64,000 bases of DNA from Imbricaverruca yamaguchii (GCA_034440575.1 JAOTOL010001235.1:62001-126000), one strand, 5' to 3'. Numbered from the stretch's first letter, positions 1-11,615 are shown. The notes: generated from the sequence alone by a model not told the origin. Program-made: numbers and translations.

Positions 1-139
1 TTATCGGGCTTCGTTTACTTTACCTCATCAATACTTTTGTTGTCTCTTGCGTGTTTTCTGCCTCGTAGAACATATTATCTGCTGTTCCACTTGACAAATC
101 TGGGCCTCGCGATGTCGCTAGTAAGCTCTGCTCTGCGCC

Positions 140-1290
140 TATCTTCCAAGGTGTGTCCAAGTTGTGAGAAAAGGTGGTCTGTGCTCAGCTGTCCTCTTAT
201 CTGGTCACTAATCACACGCCTGTTTCTTCCCGGCGTGCCTGCAGGCCGTGACTTTCAGGGGAGGACGCCTTCGTCCACGGTGATCCGAGGTGGTTCCACG
301 GCTACCTCACTAACCGTTAGCAGATGGCGAGGGCCGGCTGCTTATCACCTCCACTATTCCATGGTGTCACACAGAAATCCCTGGCCGGCCACTTGCTATT
401 CAGCATATTTGCGAATGACCTGCCAGCTTACCTTCTATGCGAACGTCTAGTATACTGTGCCGACAACGCCTAGCTGCTATACTCTGCACATCCTGATAAA
501 TTACTTGTCTTGAAATCCCAGCAGAAGAGGACTATCCCTCCTGCCCAGTCCTACTTCACATCAAACTCCTTGAAGACGAGCCCCATAAAACCACTGCTAC
601 CTGTCGGCACGGGCCATTCCCTCAAGAAATCCACATCCTACAAGTACGCCATTGGCCGTCACTTCTAGCCCCCTCGCCATTCGTGAAAATGCTGTGGATC
701 ACAATGGACCCTGTGATATCCTGGGAGAATCACATATCCAACGTTGCCAAAAAGTATGCACAACTCCATCCTGTTCAGTTTCCACAAAATATGTTACCAT
801 CTCACAGCCAAGGCTCGCAAACTCTGGATTAAGGGCCACGCCTTCCAACATGTCCTATGCTGTCCCTCCGTTTGGGGTGAGGCCGCCATATGCCACATTG
901 GAAGAGTGCAGAAGGCGACAGACTTCGCGGCAATGCTCGTCTCTGGGTCTTGCCGTCTCTGGGGCTCGCATCTCGCCGCCACTAACGCCGCTGGACTGGG
1001 CGCAGTGCGCGTGATGCTGTCATTCACAGCGATAACATCGCCGCGTTTAGGACCGACCCTCAACAACGCAGGCAACTAAAACGATCCCGCCTCTATTCAG
1101 GTGGCGGCCGGAAGTCTCGTGCGACGGTGGCTGGGGCTCTGGAGCCTCCGCCCCCGCCTGAGTAAGTCCCGCAGAACTTTCCTCTTCCGGGCAGCCTCGT
1201 CCTGGGACGCACTGCCACCGGCCACCACCGCTTCTGGGACACGAAGCGAGTTTGTTCCAACACTGAACCACAACATCTCCTAAACTGACT
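140..1290 (+). pseudogene. Decayed CR1/jockey-type LINE reverse transcriptase fragment
   Basis: A broken retrotransposon open frame, readable only by hopping frames. At 363-470 the translation matches the central reverse transcriptase block: GVTQKSLAGHLLFSIFANDLP resembles the usual GVPQGSVLGPLLF-x-IYINDLP, followed by YCADN where an active enzyme has an ADD triad, so the second catalytic aspartate is lost. Upstream, around 160-230, VVCAQLSSYLVTNH resembles the start of the finger region (KVLEKLVxxQLxxYL). Downstream, near 725-760, WENHISNVAKK resembles the thumb, and 1160-1280 gives RRTFLFRAASSWDALPP, the C-terminal signature seen in many CR1/jockey elements (FRYRAAxLWNSLP). Several stops and frameshifts are present, and no RNase H was seen. 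It is a dead element; exact clade uncertain. Confidence 0.75.
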
Positions 1291-1514
1291 GGGCGTGCCC
1301 CTCAGTGCTTTATCCTTTTACCGATCCTTTACTGCGCCCGCTTACGCTCATTGTTGTGTAGTTTTTATTTTCTACTGTAATAACTCAAACTGCATATTAA
1401 TCCATTCTATGAAACTGGTTTATTGTTAGTGCATCGAATTCAAAATGACTGCCTGAGCTTCAGCTCACGCAAAGTTATTTTAATTCAATGTCCTTGTAAC
1501 AAACATGCAGACGG
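1290..1514. other. AT-rich spacer, no feature seen
   Basis: AT-rich sequence following the LINE remnant. I see no open frame, tandem structure or RNA gene in it. Confidence 0.4.
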
Positions 1515-1800
1515 TAGCTGATAATACACAGACAGCAGATGGCTATATATAGACGGCTGCTGACAGTATACAGACGGCTGTTGACAGTATACAGACGGCA
1601 GCTAATACTGTGTAGACGGCGGATGACTATATACAGACGGCTGCTGACAGTATATAGACAGCAGCTAATACTATATAGACGGCAGATGACTATATACAGA
1701 CGGCTGCTGACAGTATACAGACAGCAGCTGGTACTATATCGACGACAGATGACTATATACAGACGGCTACTGGCAGTATACGGATGGATGCTGCGACGGC
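1515..1800. repeat. Minisatellite, 63-bp higher-order unit of three 21-bp subunits
   Basis: Units begin GACGGCTGCTGACAGTATA, GACAGCAGCTAATACTATA and GACGGCAGATGACTATATAC; each is 21 bp and they recur in that order, giving a 63-bp higher-order period over about 285 bp. Apparent open frames on both strands here are by-products of a period divisible by three. Confidence 0.85.
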
Positions 1801-3420
1801 AGGGATGTGGTTTTATATATCTTTGAATGTGTAAATTCCTCCTCAATGTTGGCTTCTCCCCCCCCCCTCTCCCAATAATTTCAACATTTGACATGGGACC
1901 CTTTGGATTGCACCTCCAATCCATTTTGGCTTTCTCATTTCCTTCATGTGCTTTGCTTCCCTTTCTTCCTCACCAAAAAACAAACAAAAATACAGAAACA
2001 AACGCCCATGGCTGACAGTATACTGACGGCAGCTAAAAGTAAGCAGATAATCAGTATTAGATGGAAGGGGTTTCGCGAAGATCTTGGATCATCCTTAGAT
2101 GGAAGGGGATGGGCTTCGTCTCATACGTGACGTTCTGCTGTCCGAGTGGGTTTCGATGGGCCACTTTCCAAGGCCTCTGGTCTCACCATAGGTCCATAGG
2201 TCCCACCATAGGTCCCTCGAGGTACATATCTCTACGTTGGGACAAACAACTGCATGTCAATGCTTAGCCGGAGCTATTTAAACAGCCAATACGACCGAGG
2301 AATCTGGGAGATAAAAAAAATCCACGGATAAAAAGTTCATTAATACGAATTAGATTAAAATAAAAAAATTGCATACTTAAAACAAGGATCAAGAGCTCGG
2401 GTTTGTACACGAAACAACCAATGAGACCCAGTGATCCAGCAGCCGCTTACTTTCAAGAAAGAATGAATGAGGCCTGAATCCGGACGTTCGAATTTGCGAC
2501 TCCGGCTTTCAAATCCGACGCCAACAAAGTCTGAACCCATTTTTATATTTAAAAAACCATCAGCACCAGGAACCAGTGTTCTGGATTTCGTGATAGTGCA
2601 TGAAAGCCACGAACGAGGGGTGAAATTTAGGCACGTGCCATATTTAAGATGAGTCTAGCACATAGCCTCCATTGGTGGACTGCTGCATGTTCATGCCAAA
2701 CAACCATTTAAACATTGGTGGCTATGTCGATGCTAACCAATGCACCCTATTTCCGCTTTTACAATCCCTGAGCTCGGAACTGGGTAGTGAAACAGCCCAT
2801 TGAGTCGGTGAGAACGGTGAATGCGCCGTGTGGTGGTAGTTGCATGAGTAGGTGAGAACGGTGAGAGCGTCTTGCACGGCAATTGCACGGTAAGCTATGC
2901 GTGGCCGCGTGGCACGTGTGGCTCATGTCTGACGCGCACACCGACACGGCCGCTCGTGTTCCCCTCCCGCGTCATCCATCCACCGCACCCCCCCCTACCT
3001 CCTCCCCCTCATCCACCGGTGCACGCAATCCGTGACGCACCGGCTCGCTTCCCACCGGCAATTTCGGGGCATTTTAATGGAATCGTCCGGCCACTGATGG
3101 CAGGCAGATGAGCCCGGCGCCCGCCCCCCACCGTCCCCCCCCTTCAGAGCGGTCGGCGTGCCGCAGTCGCGATTTTTCCCCACACCCGACATTAAGTGGG
3201 GCGGCCGGGTTTTGGCGCGCTCCAGTGCGCCGAGGCGGGATGTTTTATTAATTGTCGGGCAGGTGTGTGGGCGGACGGCGGCCGGGGCCACCGCATCGTT
3301 TGACCCGCGCCGGCCGCAGACAGTCAGCTGCTGCCGGCGCCAGCCAGCCACGGACACGGTACAGCGAATGCGTGGGCACCACTGAGCCGACGCGAGCTGG
3401 GCTCGTTTGCTGCTCGACTG
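1800..3420. other. Unique-looking spacer, no gene recognised
   Basis: AT-rich to about 2700, then increasingly GC- and CpG-rich from about 2880 to 3400 with C-rich tracts near 2985-3010 and 3123-3145. A small local duplication (CCATAGGTCC repeats, 2188-2215) is present. I find no conserved coding signal on either strand. The CpG-rich part could be a promoter of an unseen gene, but nothing in the sequence supports that further. Confidence 0.35.
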
Positions 3421-3421
3421 G

Positions 3422-3908
3422 TCCGGCGCACAGGGTTAACGTGTGACGGCGCACAGGGTTAACGTGTGACAGCGCACAGGGTTAACATGTGGCGATGCAC
3501 AGGGTTAACGTGTGACGGAACACAGGGTTAACATGTGACGGAACACAGGGTTAGCATGTGACGGCACACAGGGTTAACATGTGACGGCACACAGGGTTAA
3601 CATGTGACGGCGCACAGGGTTAATATGTGATTGCGCACAGGGTTAATATGTGACGGCGCACAGGGTTAACATGTGACGGCGCACAGGGTTAACATGTGAC
3701 GGCGCACAGGGTTAACATGTGACGGCACACAGGGTTAACGTGTGACAGCGCACAGGGTTAATATGTGACGGCACACAGGGTTAATGTGTGACGGCGCACA
3801 GGGTTAGCATGTGACAGCGCACAGGGTTAACATGTGACAGCGCACAGGGTTAATATGTGACGGCGCACAGGGTTAATATGTGATGGCGCACAGGGTTAAC
3901 ATGTGGCG
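3422..3908. repeat. 23-bp minisatellite with GTTAAC core, about 21 copies
   Basis: Successive CACAGGGTTAAC blocks are spaced exactly 23 bp (for example 3429 and 3452). The unit reads approximately GCGCACAGGGTTAAC plus ATGTGACG. Variation is almost all at CpG (GCGCAC/GCACAC) and at GTTAAC/GTTAAT/GTTAGC. Copy length is constant, which suggests recent spread by slippage or unequal exchange. Confidence 0.95.
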
Positions 3909-4073
3909 GCGCGTGTTTCAGTCATCCAGCGACGCATAGTGTGACGGCACGAGCAGAAACACCCAACACAAACAGGCAATTGATGCACATTACCGCATTA
4001 CAAATGCATGAACGTCGGTATCCGATGTCATCATCAGCCAGGGGCGTAGCCAGGATTTGGTCCCGGGGAGGAG

Positions 4074-4206
<133 letters not shown>

Positions 4207-4304
4207 TGTGAACATCTGAAGAGGCCCCCTATCTACACAGCTCCCCGCCACCACACTTTTTGGGAACTCCTTGGATTTCGGTCACTTCATTCTCAAAAGG
4301 CCCT

Positions 4305-4327
4305 GATGTATATATATATATATATAC
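4305..4327. repeat. Short (TA)n tract
   Basis: About ten TA dinucleotides followed by TACATACATATAAAC. Minor simple repeat. Confidence 0.8.
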
Positions 4328-4949
4328 ATACATATAAACACAAACCGTTTGGCTGTCGAAAGCCATGAAAAGAAATCCTGCGAGGAAAACAAAGAGACAT
4401 TAACACGTCTCCAATGGCAGCTTGGACATTATTAGCTTGGGTAAAATATCATTCCTCATCTCCATGGACACAGTTACTTCTTTCTGTTATCGGCTACGTT
4501 GAGACATAGTTTAGCAGCAAGGGCTTTCATGATAAGGGCGGGGTCCGCATTCTTGCGCCTTCTCATCCCCTTTATGCTTCCTCAAAATGAGTCGTGAATA
4601 CCAGTGGAGAAAAATAAGCGCAAGATTTGTGGACAGGGCAAGGACTACTAGCATGTCTGACCAGCTATGTCCAACACACAGCACCCTGCAAAATATTTTT
4701 GTCTTTCCTTTTGCTTCACCGGCGTCACCGCGGTCGAAGGCGAGGTAACGGGTGCTGCCGGAGCAGCCGTCAGCACAGCTATCGCCGGACTGTCTCTTCT
4801 TCACAATCGCTTCAGCGACCGCAGCTGCTGGAGCGGCTGTAGCCAGGTCATTGGGGCGACTGTGACCGTTGGAGCAGCCGTGACCACAGTAGTGGCCACT
4901 GCCGCTGAGGTGGCGGTGGCTGACCTTTCCAGTTCTCGGAAGCATGTAT

Positions 4950-6740
4950 GGCTCCCAAGGATATCTTATCTCTGAGGCTAGCCTTCAGTATTCCTCGCGC
5001 CCGTCGCCAGTTCTCGAGGACTTTCTTAGCTTTCAGGGGGCCCGATCCCCCAGGTGTCCATTTCAAACATCAGGAGCATCCTAGTTGGGTCCTTTCTAGC
5101 TCCTAGGAAATCCCGTTTATCCGTGAAGAGCCTTCTCAAACTCACATGAGCCATGCCCAGTCCTCGATAAACCTGTCCAGCTTTCAGAAAACACTGCAGG
5201 TCTCAGACAGGCCTCGCAATTTCTAACAAACATCGCCAGCTCTCGGAACTCTCCCTTGCTCTTAGGCGGCTCTGTTCATCCCTCATTGTTCCTCCCAAGC
5301 CTCAGGAGCATCACAGTTCGGTCCCTCAGGGCCACTGCTACATCCCTCCCTCCTGCTTTTAGAGACCTATTACAGCCCTGAACAGCCCTCTCTAGCTGTC
5401 ATCTCGGGGACATTTCAGCTCTAAGATGGGCCCTCACTAGTCCTCTTCAGCTCTTGGAGGCTATGTTTATCCCGTAGGAGCCCTTTTAAACCCCAAAGAG
5501 CGTCCAAGCGTTCCGTGACCCTCAGACACCCTATGTATTACTCAGCTGTTACGGGCTCATTCCAGCTGAAACTGACTCTTTCAGCTTTCCCGGTCATTCC
5601 AGCTGTCGGGCGGGCTCTCTCTCTGATTGTCACGGTCCTTGTCAGCCCTAGGGATGACGTCTCTAGGTTTAGAGGGCACTTTCCACATGTAAGCTGATAT
5701 ATGCATTTTTGTTTTTTCATCGGCTATATCTCTGCCCTTCAGAACAGTCTACGAGAGGGCCCCTGTCGGATTCGCCAGTGGGCTCCTTTGCCCCTTGGAA
5801 ACCCCACTGCTTTTTATTGGCCCGTGGCACCTCCATGGGGTAGCAGGCCCTTCGCATATAACCGAGAACCATCCGCTTCAGCCCGGATAGTTTCTACAGC
5901 TCCGGGGCCTCCTTATCGGCCCGAGGGCCGCTGTCAGCTCTCCAGCACCGTGAGCCAACGCCGACCAAGTGTTTGCGACAAACACATCTATATGTGTTTG
6001 TCATGGAATAACGGAGCGGAAATTAAAGTTTGACTTCAACTGGAAAGTCCTATCCTTACTCTATGGAGGAAGTCGAAGAGAAGCCCAAAGAGTGCATCCC
6101 CGAGCAGCATCCGCAACGTCATTGGTACTTGATTGTTAGCAAAGGACTTGGAAACGGTACGACGTTGTAGGGTACATATTGGACACGTGAGTAAAAATGG
6201 CCCTGCACGTCCGGCCCGGGTCCCCCCCCTCTGTGGACTCAGGGACGCTCTTTCGCGGCTTAGGACACTCAGTCCGACCGAAGTCCCTATTTCAAAAGCT
6301 AGAACTTTCTCTATCACGCAAGGAGCCCCCGTGCCGTTTCAGCCTCCCTCAGCTCAGGGGCCCTTCATGCAGTCTCTGGCCTTCTCTGACGGCCCGAGGT
6401 CCTCCCGCAGCTAGGGGCCCTTCCTGTGGGAGTAGGAACCCTCCTTGGCAATCCAGGGCCTCCTCTGTCAAGCCGGCTCTTTAAACAGCTTGAACCCCTC
6501 CATCAGGTCATGGGTCCTTGAAGGGCTTGGGCCCCATCCATCGGCCAAGGACCCTTCTGATGACCTGAGGTACTCCCCGGCATCTAGGGCCCCATCCGTC
6601 GTCTCAGGGACCCTCTGACTACCCGGTGCCTTTTCTGGCAAGCTGAAGACCTCTTTTCAAAGGTTTAGGCCCTATATATTAGATCGAGGGCCCTTTCGTC
6701 GGCTTTGGGCCCACCGTCAGCCCAGTGGTCCTCTATATTG
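4950..6740. repeat. Highly diverged tandem array, unit of roughly 30-40 bp (tentative)
   Basis: The stretch has a persistent rhythm of short blocks of the form AGGGCCC/AGGAGCCC, then TC-rich sequence, then CAGCT or CGGC, then back to GGGCCC or GGAGCCC, repeating every few tens of bases (clear at 6350-6740, weaker before). No two blocks are near identical, so this looks like an old, decayed satellite. Open frames such as those at 5701-6033 and 6133-6484 have no recognisable protein and I attribute them to low stop density in GC-rich repeats. Confidence 0.45.
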
Positions 6741-6744
6741 TGAC

Positions 6745-6895
6745 CACCTAGAAGTTGTTTGTAAAGTTTTCCAGTGACCTGGAAGTTCCCTACGAAGTTT
6801 GCCGGTGACTTGAACTCCAAGTCACCGGCAACTTGAAGTTGCCTGGAAAGTTTACCATTGGTCTGTACGTTGCTTACAAAGTTTGCAATTGACCT
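6745..6895. repeat. Degenerate minisatellite, unit near 30 bp
   Basis: Repeated blocks GACCTGGAAGTT / GACTTGAA / GCCTGGAAAGTTTACC / TTACAAAGTTTGC alternate over about 150 bp, one of them inverted (ACTCCAAGTCACCGGCAACTT). Copies are divergent. Confidence 0.6.
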
Positions 6896-7189
6896 GGGGG
6901 TACATTAACAAACAAACAAACAAATATAGGGCTTCCCAGTTGAAGTCAAGCGTTAATTTCCGCTCTACTCTCCTATCCCAAATACATATAGATCATCATA
7001 CAATAGGCAGGCAGTGGCCAATCCAATCTGGCCAAACGGACGATTGCTCTTTAGATTGCGCTCGGCTTTTTCCTTCTGGTTTTCCGAACAGCTTGGCTTT
7101 TCCTCCCTTAGATTTTCCAAAGCTGTGAACTTAAGCGTTAGCCTGCACAACCAAGCGTTTAAGCGTTTGCCGTCCCGGTAGCTCAGCTG

Positions 7190-7480
7190 CCGTCCCGGTA
7201 GCTCAGTTGGTTAGAGCGCTGGCCTGCACTGTCTCCCCTATACTGGCAGCACGGAGTTCGAGTCGCTTCGCGCGTTCGCATTTAGCCCCCGGCCGGGAGT
7301 GTCAGTTGGCAGCTGGCCCAATAAGCCCGGGGGCGAGCTACCGGGCGGCTGTGTCGGAGCATTGGCGGCACGTTAAACTTCCGGTCTAAACTCTGCCGCT
7401 GAACTGAAGTTCATGGACCGGGTGGTGGGGCCACGGTTCACGCAACAAGCTCTGTTTGGCAATAGAACCCTGGTTCCTCA
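7190..7480 (+). mobile_element. tRNA-derived SINE
   Basis: The head carries RNA polymerase III box A as TAGCTCAGTTGGTTAGAG (7199-7216) and box B as GAGTTCGAGTC (7254-7264), the internal promoter of a tRNA. The region between them does not form a normal anticodon arm, so it is not a working tRNA. The first 18 bases of the head (GCCGTCCCGGTAGCTCAG) are tandemly duplicated. A GC-rich body follows (GGCCGGGAGTGTCAGTTGGC) and the element runs out before a T-rich/A-rich tail near 7505-7520. Boundaries are approximate. Confidence 0.7.
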
Positions 7481-7839
7481 AGCCACCCCAACAACAACTC
7501 GGGTTAAATTTATTTTTTAAAAAGGTTAAGACCAGACGTCGACGACACGTCCTGGACGCCGGCTGTGGCCTCCGCTTCGGCCCCCTGTCGCAGGCGGTCA
7601 GCGGAGCCGGTCATCTCTCATGCTCAGCTGTCCAGCTGTGGCGAAGCCCGGGAGACCGACGGAGGCCGTGATGCGGGACACCCTCTAGATATGCCGTCTC
7701 GTGTGGTGTGTGTATGTGTGTCCCGTGCGTCCCTCTCCGTTGCACCAGTTCTTTTCTGTTCGCCTCCCGGTGTCTCCCACCTTCTCTATCTTGCTTTCCT
7801 GATACCGGATGTCACATAAGCTGACTTACAGTGACTTTT

Positions 7840-8098
7840 CCCTTCCTCTCTATGCAACAAAGTTTTAAAAAGCTTTTTACCAAAAAAAAAAAAACAAATA
7901 AACAAAAAATGGTTGTAAAAGTAAAAGCTGTAACCCCCCAAACCACCCGACAAGCAGCCCCCAAAAGTAAACCCAAAAACTTGGGCCGGCGGGGGGCCCC
8001 CCCACCCCCCCCCCCCCCCGCAGCGGGCGGAAGTAAAAAAAAAAACAAAAAAAAACGGGGGGGGTTTTTGGAAAAAAAAAAAAAAAAAAAAAAACCAA
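7840..8098. repeat. Low-complexity homopolymer block
   Basis: Long runs of A (7884-7896, 8034-8056, 8072-8094), C (7999-8019) and G (8057-8064) separated by short spacers. It may be a SINE tail plus simple repeats, or a poorly resolved region where homopolymer lengths are unreliable. Lys-, Pro- and Phe-rich open frames here are artefacts of composition. Confidence 0.7.
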
Positions 8099-8099
8099 T

Positions 8100-8665
8100 C
8101 AGAAAATGATGACAAATCGTCTTGAGCTGTGTGCCGAGAGTTATGGTGGTGTTCCAGACCCCTGCTGGCAAAGCTCCGGACTGTCAAGCCGCGCGGGTCT
8201 GTTGCGGTCGGACGCGTCTGTAAATTGAATATGTTTTTCTGCCCCTAAATTTTGAACTTACAACATTTACTGTCGACAGTGTCATCGAATCATTATTTCA
8301 ACATCCTTTTGAAGTGTACGAATTGCCGTTTATTTCCGTTTAATTGCTTTCAACCGCACAATACATCCAGTGCAGCATCAATGAACTTTCAGAGTTGTCG
8401 CGACGCGCGGTTCTACTAGACTACATCACGTGCCTACAAGAGGACGACCTTTTCTACATCTAGCAGATGGCACTTTGCCTCCGCTAAAAAAACGTTTCGA
8501 CAAACTCTGCCACTCCCTTGGCGTCTTTGACATGGTGTCTGTCCCACTAACGGTGATCAGGTTAAAACCAAACGTTTTTTTCTCCAGAGTTTATGCTTTG
8601 CTGGCCCTACCGACCACACCACTGGTTTCGTGAAGTCCGGCACGTCTGATCCGTCCGGGTTATGC
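8100..8665. other. Spacer, no gene recognised
   Basis: Mixed composition, no tandem structure, no RNA gene and no protein similarity that I can recognise on either strand. Confidence 0.35.
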
Positions 8666-8955
8666 ACCTTGGTAAGGCTGCAATATATGGGCTGTGCACC
8701 TTGGTAGGGCTGTGCACCTTGGTAAAGCTGCAACATATAGGCTGTGCACTGTGGGAGAGCTCCAATATATGGGCTGTGTGCCATGTGAGGGCTGAAATGA
8801 GTGGGTTGCGTACCTTGGGAAGGCAGCAATAGATGGATATGTGCCTTGGGTGGGCTGCAATATACAGGCTGTGAATCTTGGGTGGGCTGCAATAGATGGA
8901 TATGTACTTGGGAACCTTGGGTGGACTGCAATATACGGGCTGTGTACCTGCAACA
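8665..8955. repeat. Degenerate minisatellite, GGGCTGTGCACCTTGG-type units
   Basis: Blocks CACCTTGGTAAGGCTGCAATATATGGGCTGTG recur with spacing varying from about 20 to 60 bp, because some copies lack the CAATATATG part. About eight copies, progressively diverged to the right. Confidence 0.8.
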
Positions 8956-8959
8956 TAAT

Positions 8960-9690
8960 GGTGCCGAAGGCCTCGATGAATACAACGTTGAAAAATTGAG
9001 ACAAGTTCCTATTCGATTCTGCGTGTTTCGCATAAATGCTGATGTGTAATATTTCATCAAAAGTTGTCATGTTTCACTATCACACACCAAAATATCCACC
9101 TTCGCCTCATGCTGATCTTGCACAAAATACCTCCAGACTTCCCTTCATCACTCGTCAGGGTGACCAAGGCAACCCGCTTCCTAAGATTTGATTCCATTGC
9201 ACGGGGCTTATCGTTGACGTTACTTTTTTCTGAGAGCATGGGACCTGACTTTTCATGTGTTGCACTACTGCCTCTTAAATCTGCACCAATTTGAATGACG
9301 TTCTCGCACCTCCGACACTTCCCGTAAATTTATGAATGGAAGTTTTCTGTCAAGGAAGGAGTTCCGTGAAGGTCAAGCGTTCCTAGGCGCAAAGGAATCC
9401 TTGGAACCAAAGGAACCCTCTGGACCAAGGGTCCATGTTTTTGCCGATCCCCGTACACTCTAATTCACCTTCCGTCGTCACTGGTGATACAACTTAAAAC
9501 TGCTCTCGCAGCATGGTCTGAATACATCAGAATCGCTTTTCCTGCGAACACTCGCTCACTTTAAGCAGCAACTTCGAATTTCGATTGAATGTCCACAGCC
9601 GATCAGGACTTATCTCAGGGAATCCCTAAAGGCAGGAAATCGATTAGAAAATTGTTCCAGCACTGCAAAGGTTGACACACGGAATTCGTC
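8960..9690. other. Spacer, no gene recognised
   Basis: Short open frames occur on both strands (9057-9239 minus, 9064-9294 plus) but neither resembles a known domain. It may derive from an unrecognised transposon. No RNA gene seen. Confidence 0.3.
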
Positions 9691-9715
9691 AGTGCCTACG
9701 CCGGTGACGGGGGAG

Positions 9716-10365
9716 GGGGAGCGTCAGACACGTGCGGTGTCCGTGACAGGAGGGAGGGGTCAGACACGTGCGGTGTCCGTGGCAGGAGGCAGTCAGACAC
9801 GTGCGGTGTCCGTGGCAGGAGGGAGTAGTCAGACACGTGCGGTGTCCGTGACAGGAGGGAGTAGTCAGACACGTGCGGTGTCCGTGACAGGAGGGAGGGG
9901 TCAGACACGTGCGGTGTCCGTGACAGTCAGACACGTGCGGTGTCCGTGACAGGAGGGAGTAGTCAGACACGTGCGGTGTCCGTGACAGGAGGGAGGGGTC
10001 AAACACGTGCGGTGTCCGTGACAGTCAGACACGTGCGGTGTTCGTGACAGTCAGACACGTGCGGTGTCCGTGGCAGGGGGCGTCAGACACGTGCGGTGTC
10101 CGTGACAGGGGGCGTCAGACACGTGCGGTGTCCGTGGCAGGGGGCGTCAGACACGTGCGGTGTCCGTGGCAGGGGGCGTCAGACACGTGCGGTGTCCGTG
10201 GCAGGGGGCGTCAGACACGTGCGGTGTCCGTGACAGGGGGCGTCAGACACGTGCGGTGTCCGTGACAGGGGGCGTCAGACACGTGCGGTGTCCGTGGACA
10301 GGGGGCGTCAGACACGTGCGGTGTCCGTGACAGGGGGCGTCAGACACGTGCGGTGTCCGTGACGC
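9716..10365. repeat. E-box minisatellite, about 20 copies, units of 26, 32 and about 34-36 bp
   Basis: Every unit has the invariant block CAGACACGTGCGGTGTCCGTG containing the palindromic E-box CACGTG. Three spacer types follow: GACAGGAGGGAG-AGT/GGGT in the left half, GGCAGGGGGCGT (32-bp unit) in the right half from about 10070, and a short GACAGT form (26 bp) near 9925 and 10020-10050. Block order shows two successive local expansions. Confidence 0.95.
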
Positions 10366-10369
10366 GGCG

Positions 10370-10830
10370 GGCCCGGTCACACCTGACCGTCACGAGGTGC
10401 TAATGACCGCCGGCCGGCCGGCTGCCGGCAGCTGGACAATCTGGGATGCTCCCCTTCCCCCGCCCTGCGGTAATTGTGCGGCGGCGGCGGCGCACACCGC
10501 CCCGCCGCACGGGCCCGTATTGACGCGCGCCATTGTGCAGGCCGCGCGCCGATTTGCACAAAGCGGCCGCTGATGGAGCGACGCTAACGCGCCTGGCCCG
10601 CTCTATCGCAGAGCCGTATTGCAAGTCAGCGCCGGCGCGCCGGTCGGAGGCCGGCGTTTCCGGTGTTTGTCGGTGTGTGTTGCCGGCGGCGGTAGGTGTT
10701 GGGTATTGGTGTGCGTGGCCGAGTGTTGCTCATTTGTCGGCCGGCCGCACACCTTGTTGGCGCTTCACTGCCGCACTGCGCCGTACTGATGCGCTGATTG
10801 TGCGCCGGCCCCGGTGACGGTTCGCATTTT
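10370..10830. other. CpG-rich segment, possible regulatory island
   Basis: Very GC- and CpG-rich (GGCGGCGGCGGCGC at 10482, repeated GCCGGCCGGC), with no tandem period and no protein I can recognise. The composition resembles the 5' flank of Ptf1a at 16.6-17.2 kb. It could be a CpG island of a gene outside view or simply GC-rich repeat debris. Confidence 0.35.
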
Positions 10831-11084
10831 CGATCAGTGGTTCCGCGTATGTTGAGTCGGCCGTCACTTATCGCTGTGCGAGCAGTCTCGAAACCGTCGT
10901 CCAATCATGAGAGTTTGCATAATTAACGAGCGGCTGGACTGCGGCAAGCTAACGTGCCATAAATCAGTGGTCCGCGTTGTTTCATGTTTAACACCGACAA
11001 CAGCGAGCTGTTTCCTTTCCCGTATAATGCGAGCGGCTGTACCGCTGATGGCACGATACTGCTCTGAAACGGGACAATCCGGCG

Positions 11085-11335
11085 GACAAACACGACATCC
11101 TGACGGGGAAATATGGCACCCTGACCGACAAGCATGAGATCTTGACGGGGAAATATGGCACCCTGACCGACAAGTATGACATCCTGACGGGGAAATATGG
11201 CACCCTGACCGACAAGCATGACATCCTGACGGGGAAATATGGCACCCTGACAGACAAGCATGACATCTTGACTGGGAAATATGGCACCCTGACCGACAAG
11301 TATGACATCTCGACGAACGAACACGACGCATAGCA
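11085..11335. repeat. 42-bp minisatellite built of two 21-bp halves
   Basis: Unit = GACGGGGAAATATGGCACCCT (21) + GACCGACAAGCATGACATCCT (21); the halves are related to each other. About six copies, degenerate copies extending to 11390. The period is divisible by three, so all frames appear open with a 14-residue repeat (TGKYGTLTDKHDIL in the + frame); I see no start context or flanking exon to make it a gene. Confidence 0.9.
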
Positions 11336-11514
11336 GACAAACATGACATCCTGACAGACAAACACGATATCCTGACCGGTAAATATTTCCATACATCACA
11401 ACAGTTGGGAGAGGAACAGCACATTTATTAAAACACAACATTGACAGTTGAGCGAAGATATTTTTGTCCTGCTTCATAAGAAGATTGAGAACATCTCAGA
11501 GCTGAGAAAAGCGC

Positions 11515-11615
11515 CTGGTATTGTGACCATTACAGTGGCGGCTGAACTTATTGTGGCCATTACAGCGGCGGCTGAGCTTATTGTGGAAATCACAGTGGCA
11601 GCGGAACCTATCGGG
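11515..11615. repeat. Three-copy tandem repeat, about 36 bp
   Basis: ATTGTGACCATTACAGTGGCGGCTGAACTT-type unit repeated three times with a few substitutions. Confidence 0.8.

Noticed and set aside
3422..3908. CRISPR array
   Set aside because: Units are contiguous with no variable spacers, and the genome is animal; it is a minisatellite.
4511..4975. Ala/Gly-rich overlapping frames on both strands
   Set aside because: No splice context, no known domain, and trinucleotide-like composition (GCAGCCGT) explains them.
7190..7270. Functional tRNA gene
   Set aside because: Boxes A and B are good but no anticodon arm or matching acceptor stem can be formed; a GC-rich SINE body follows.
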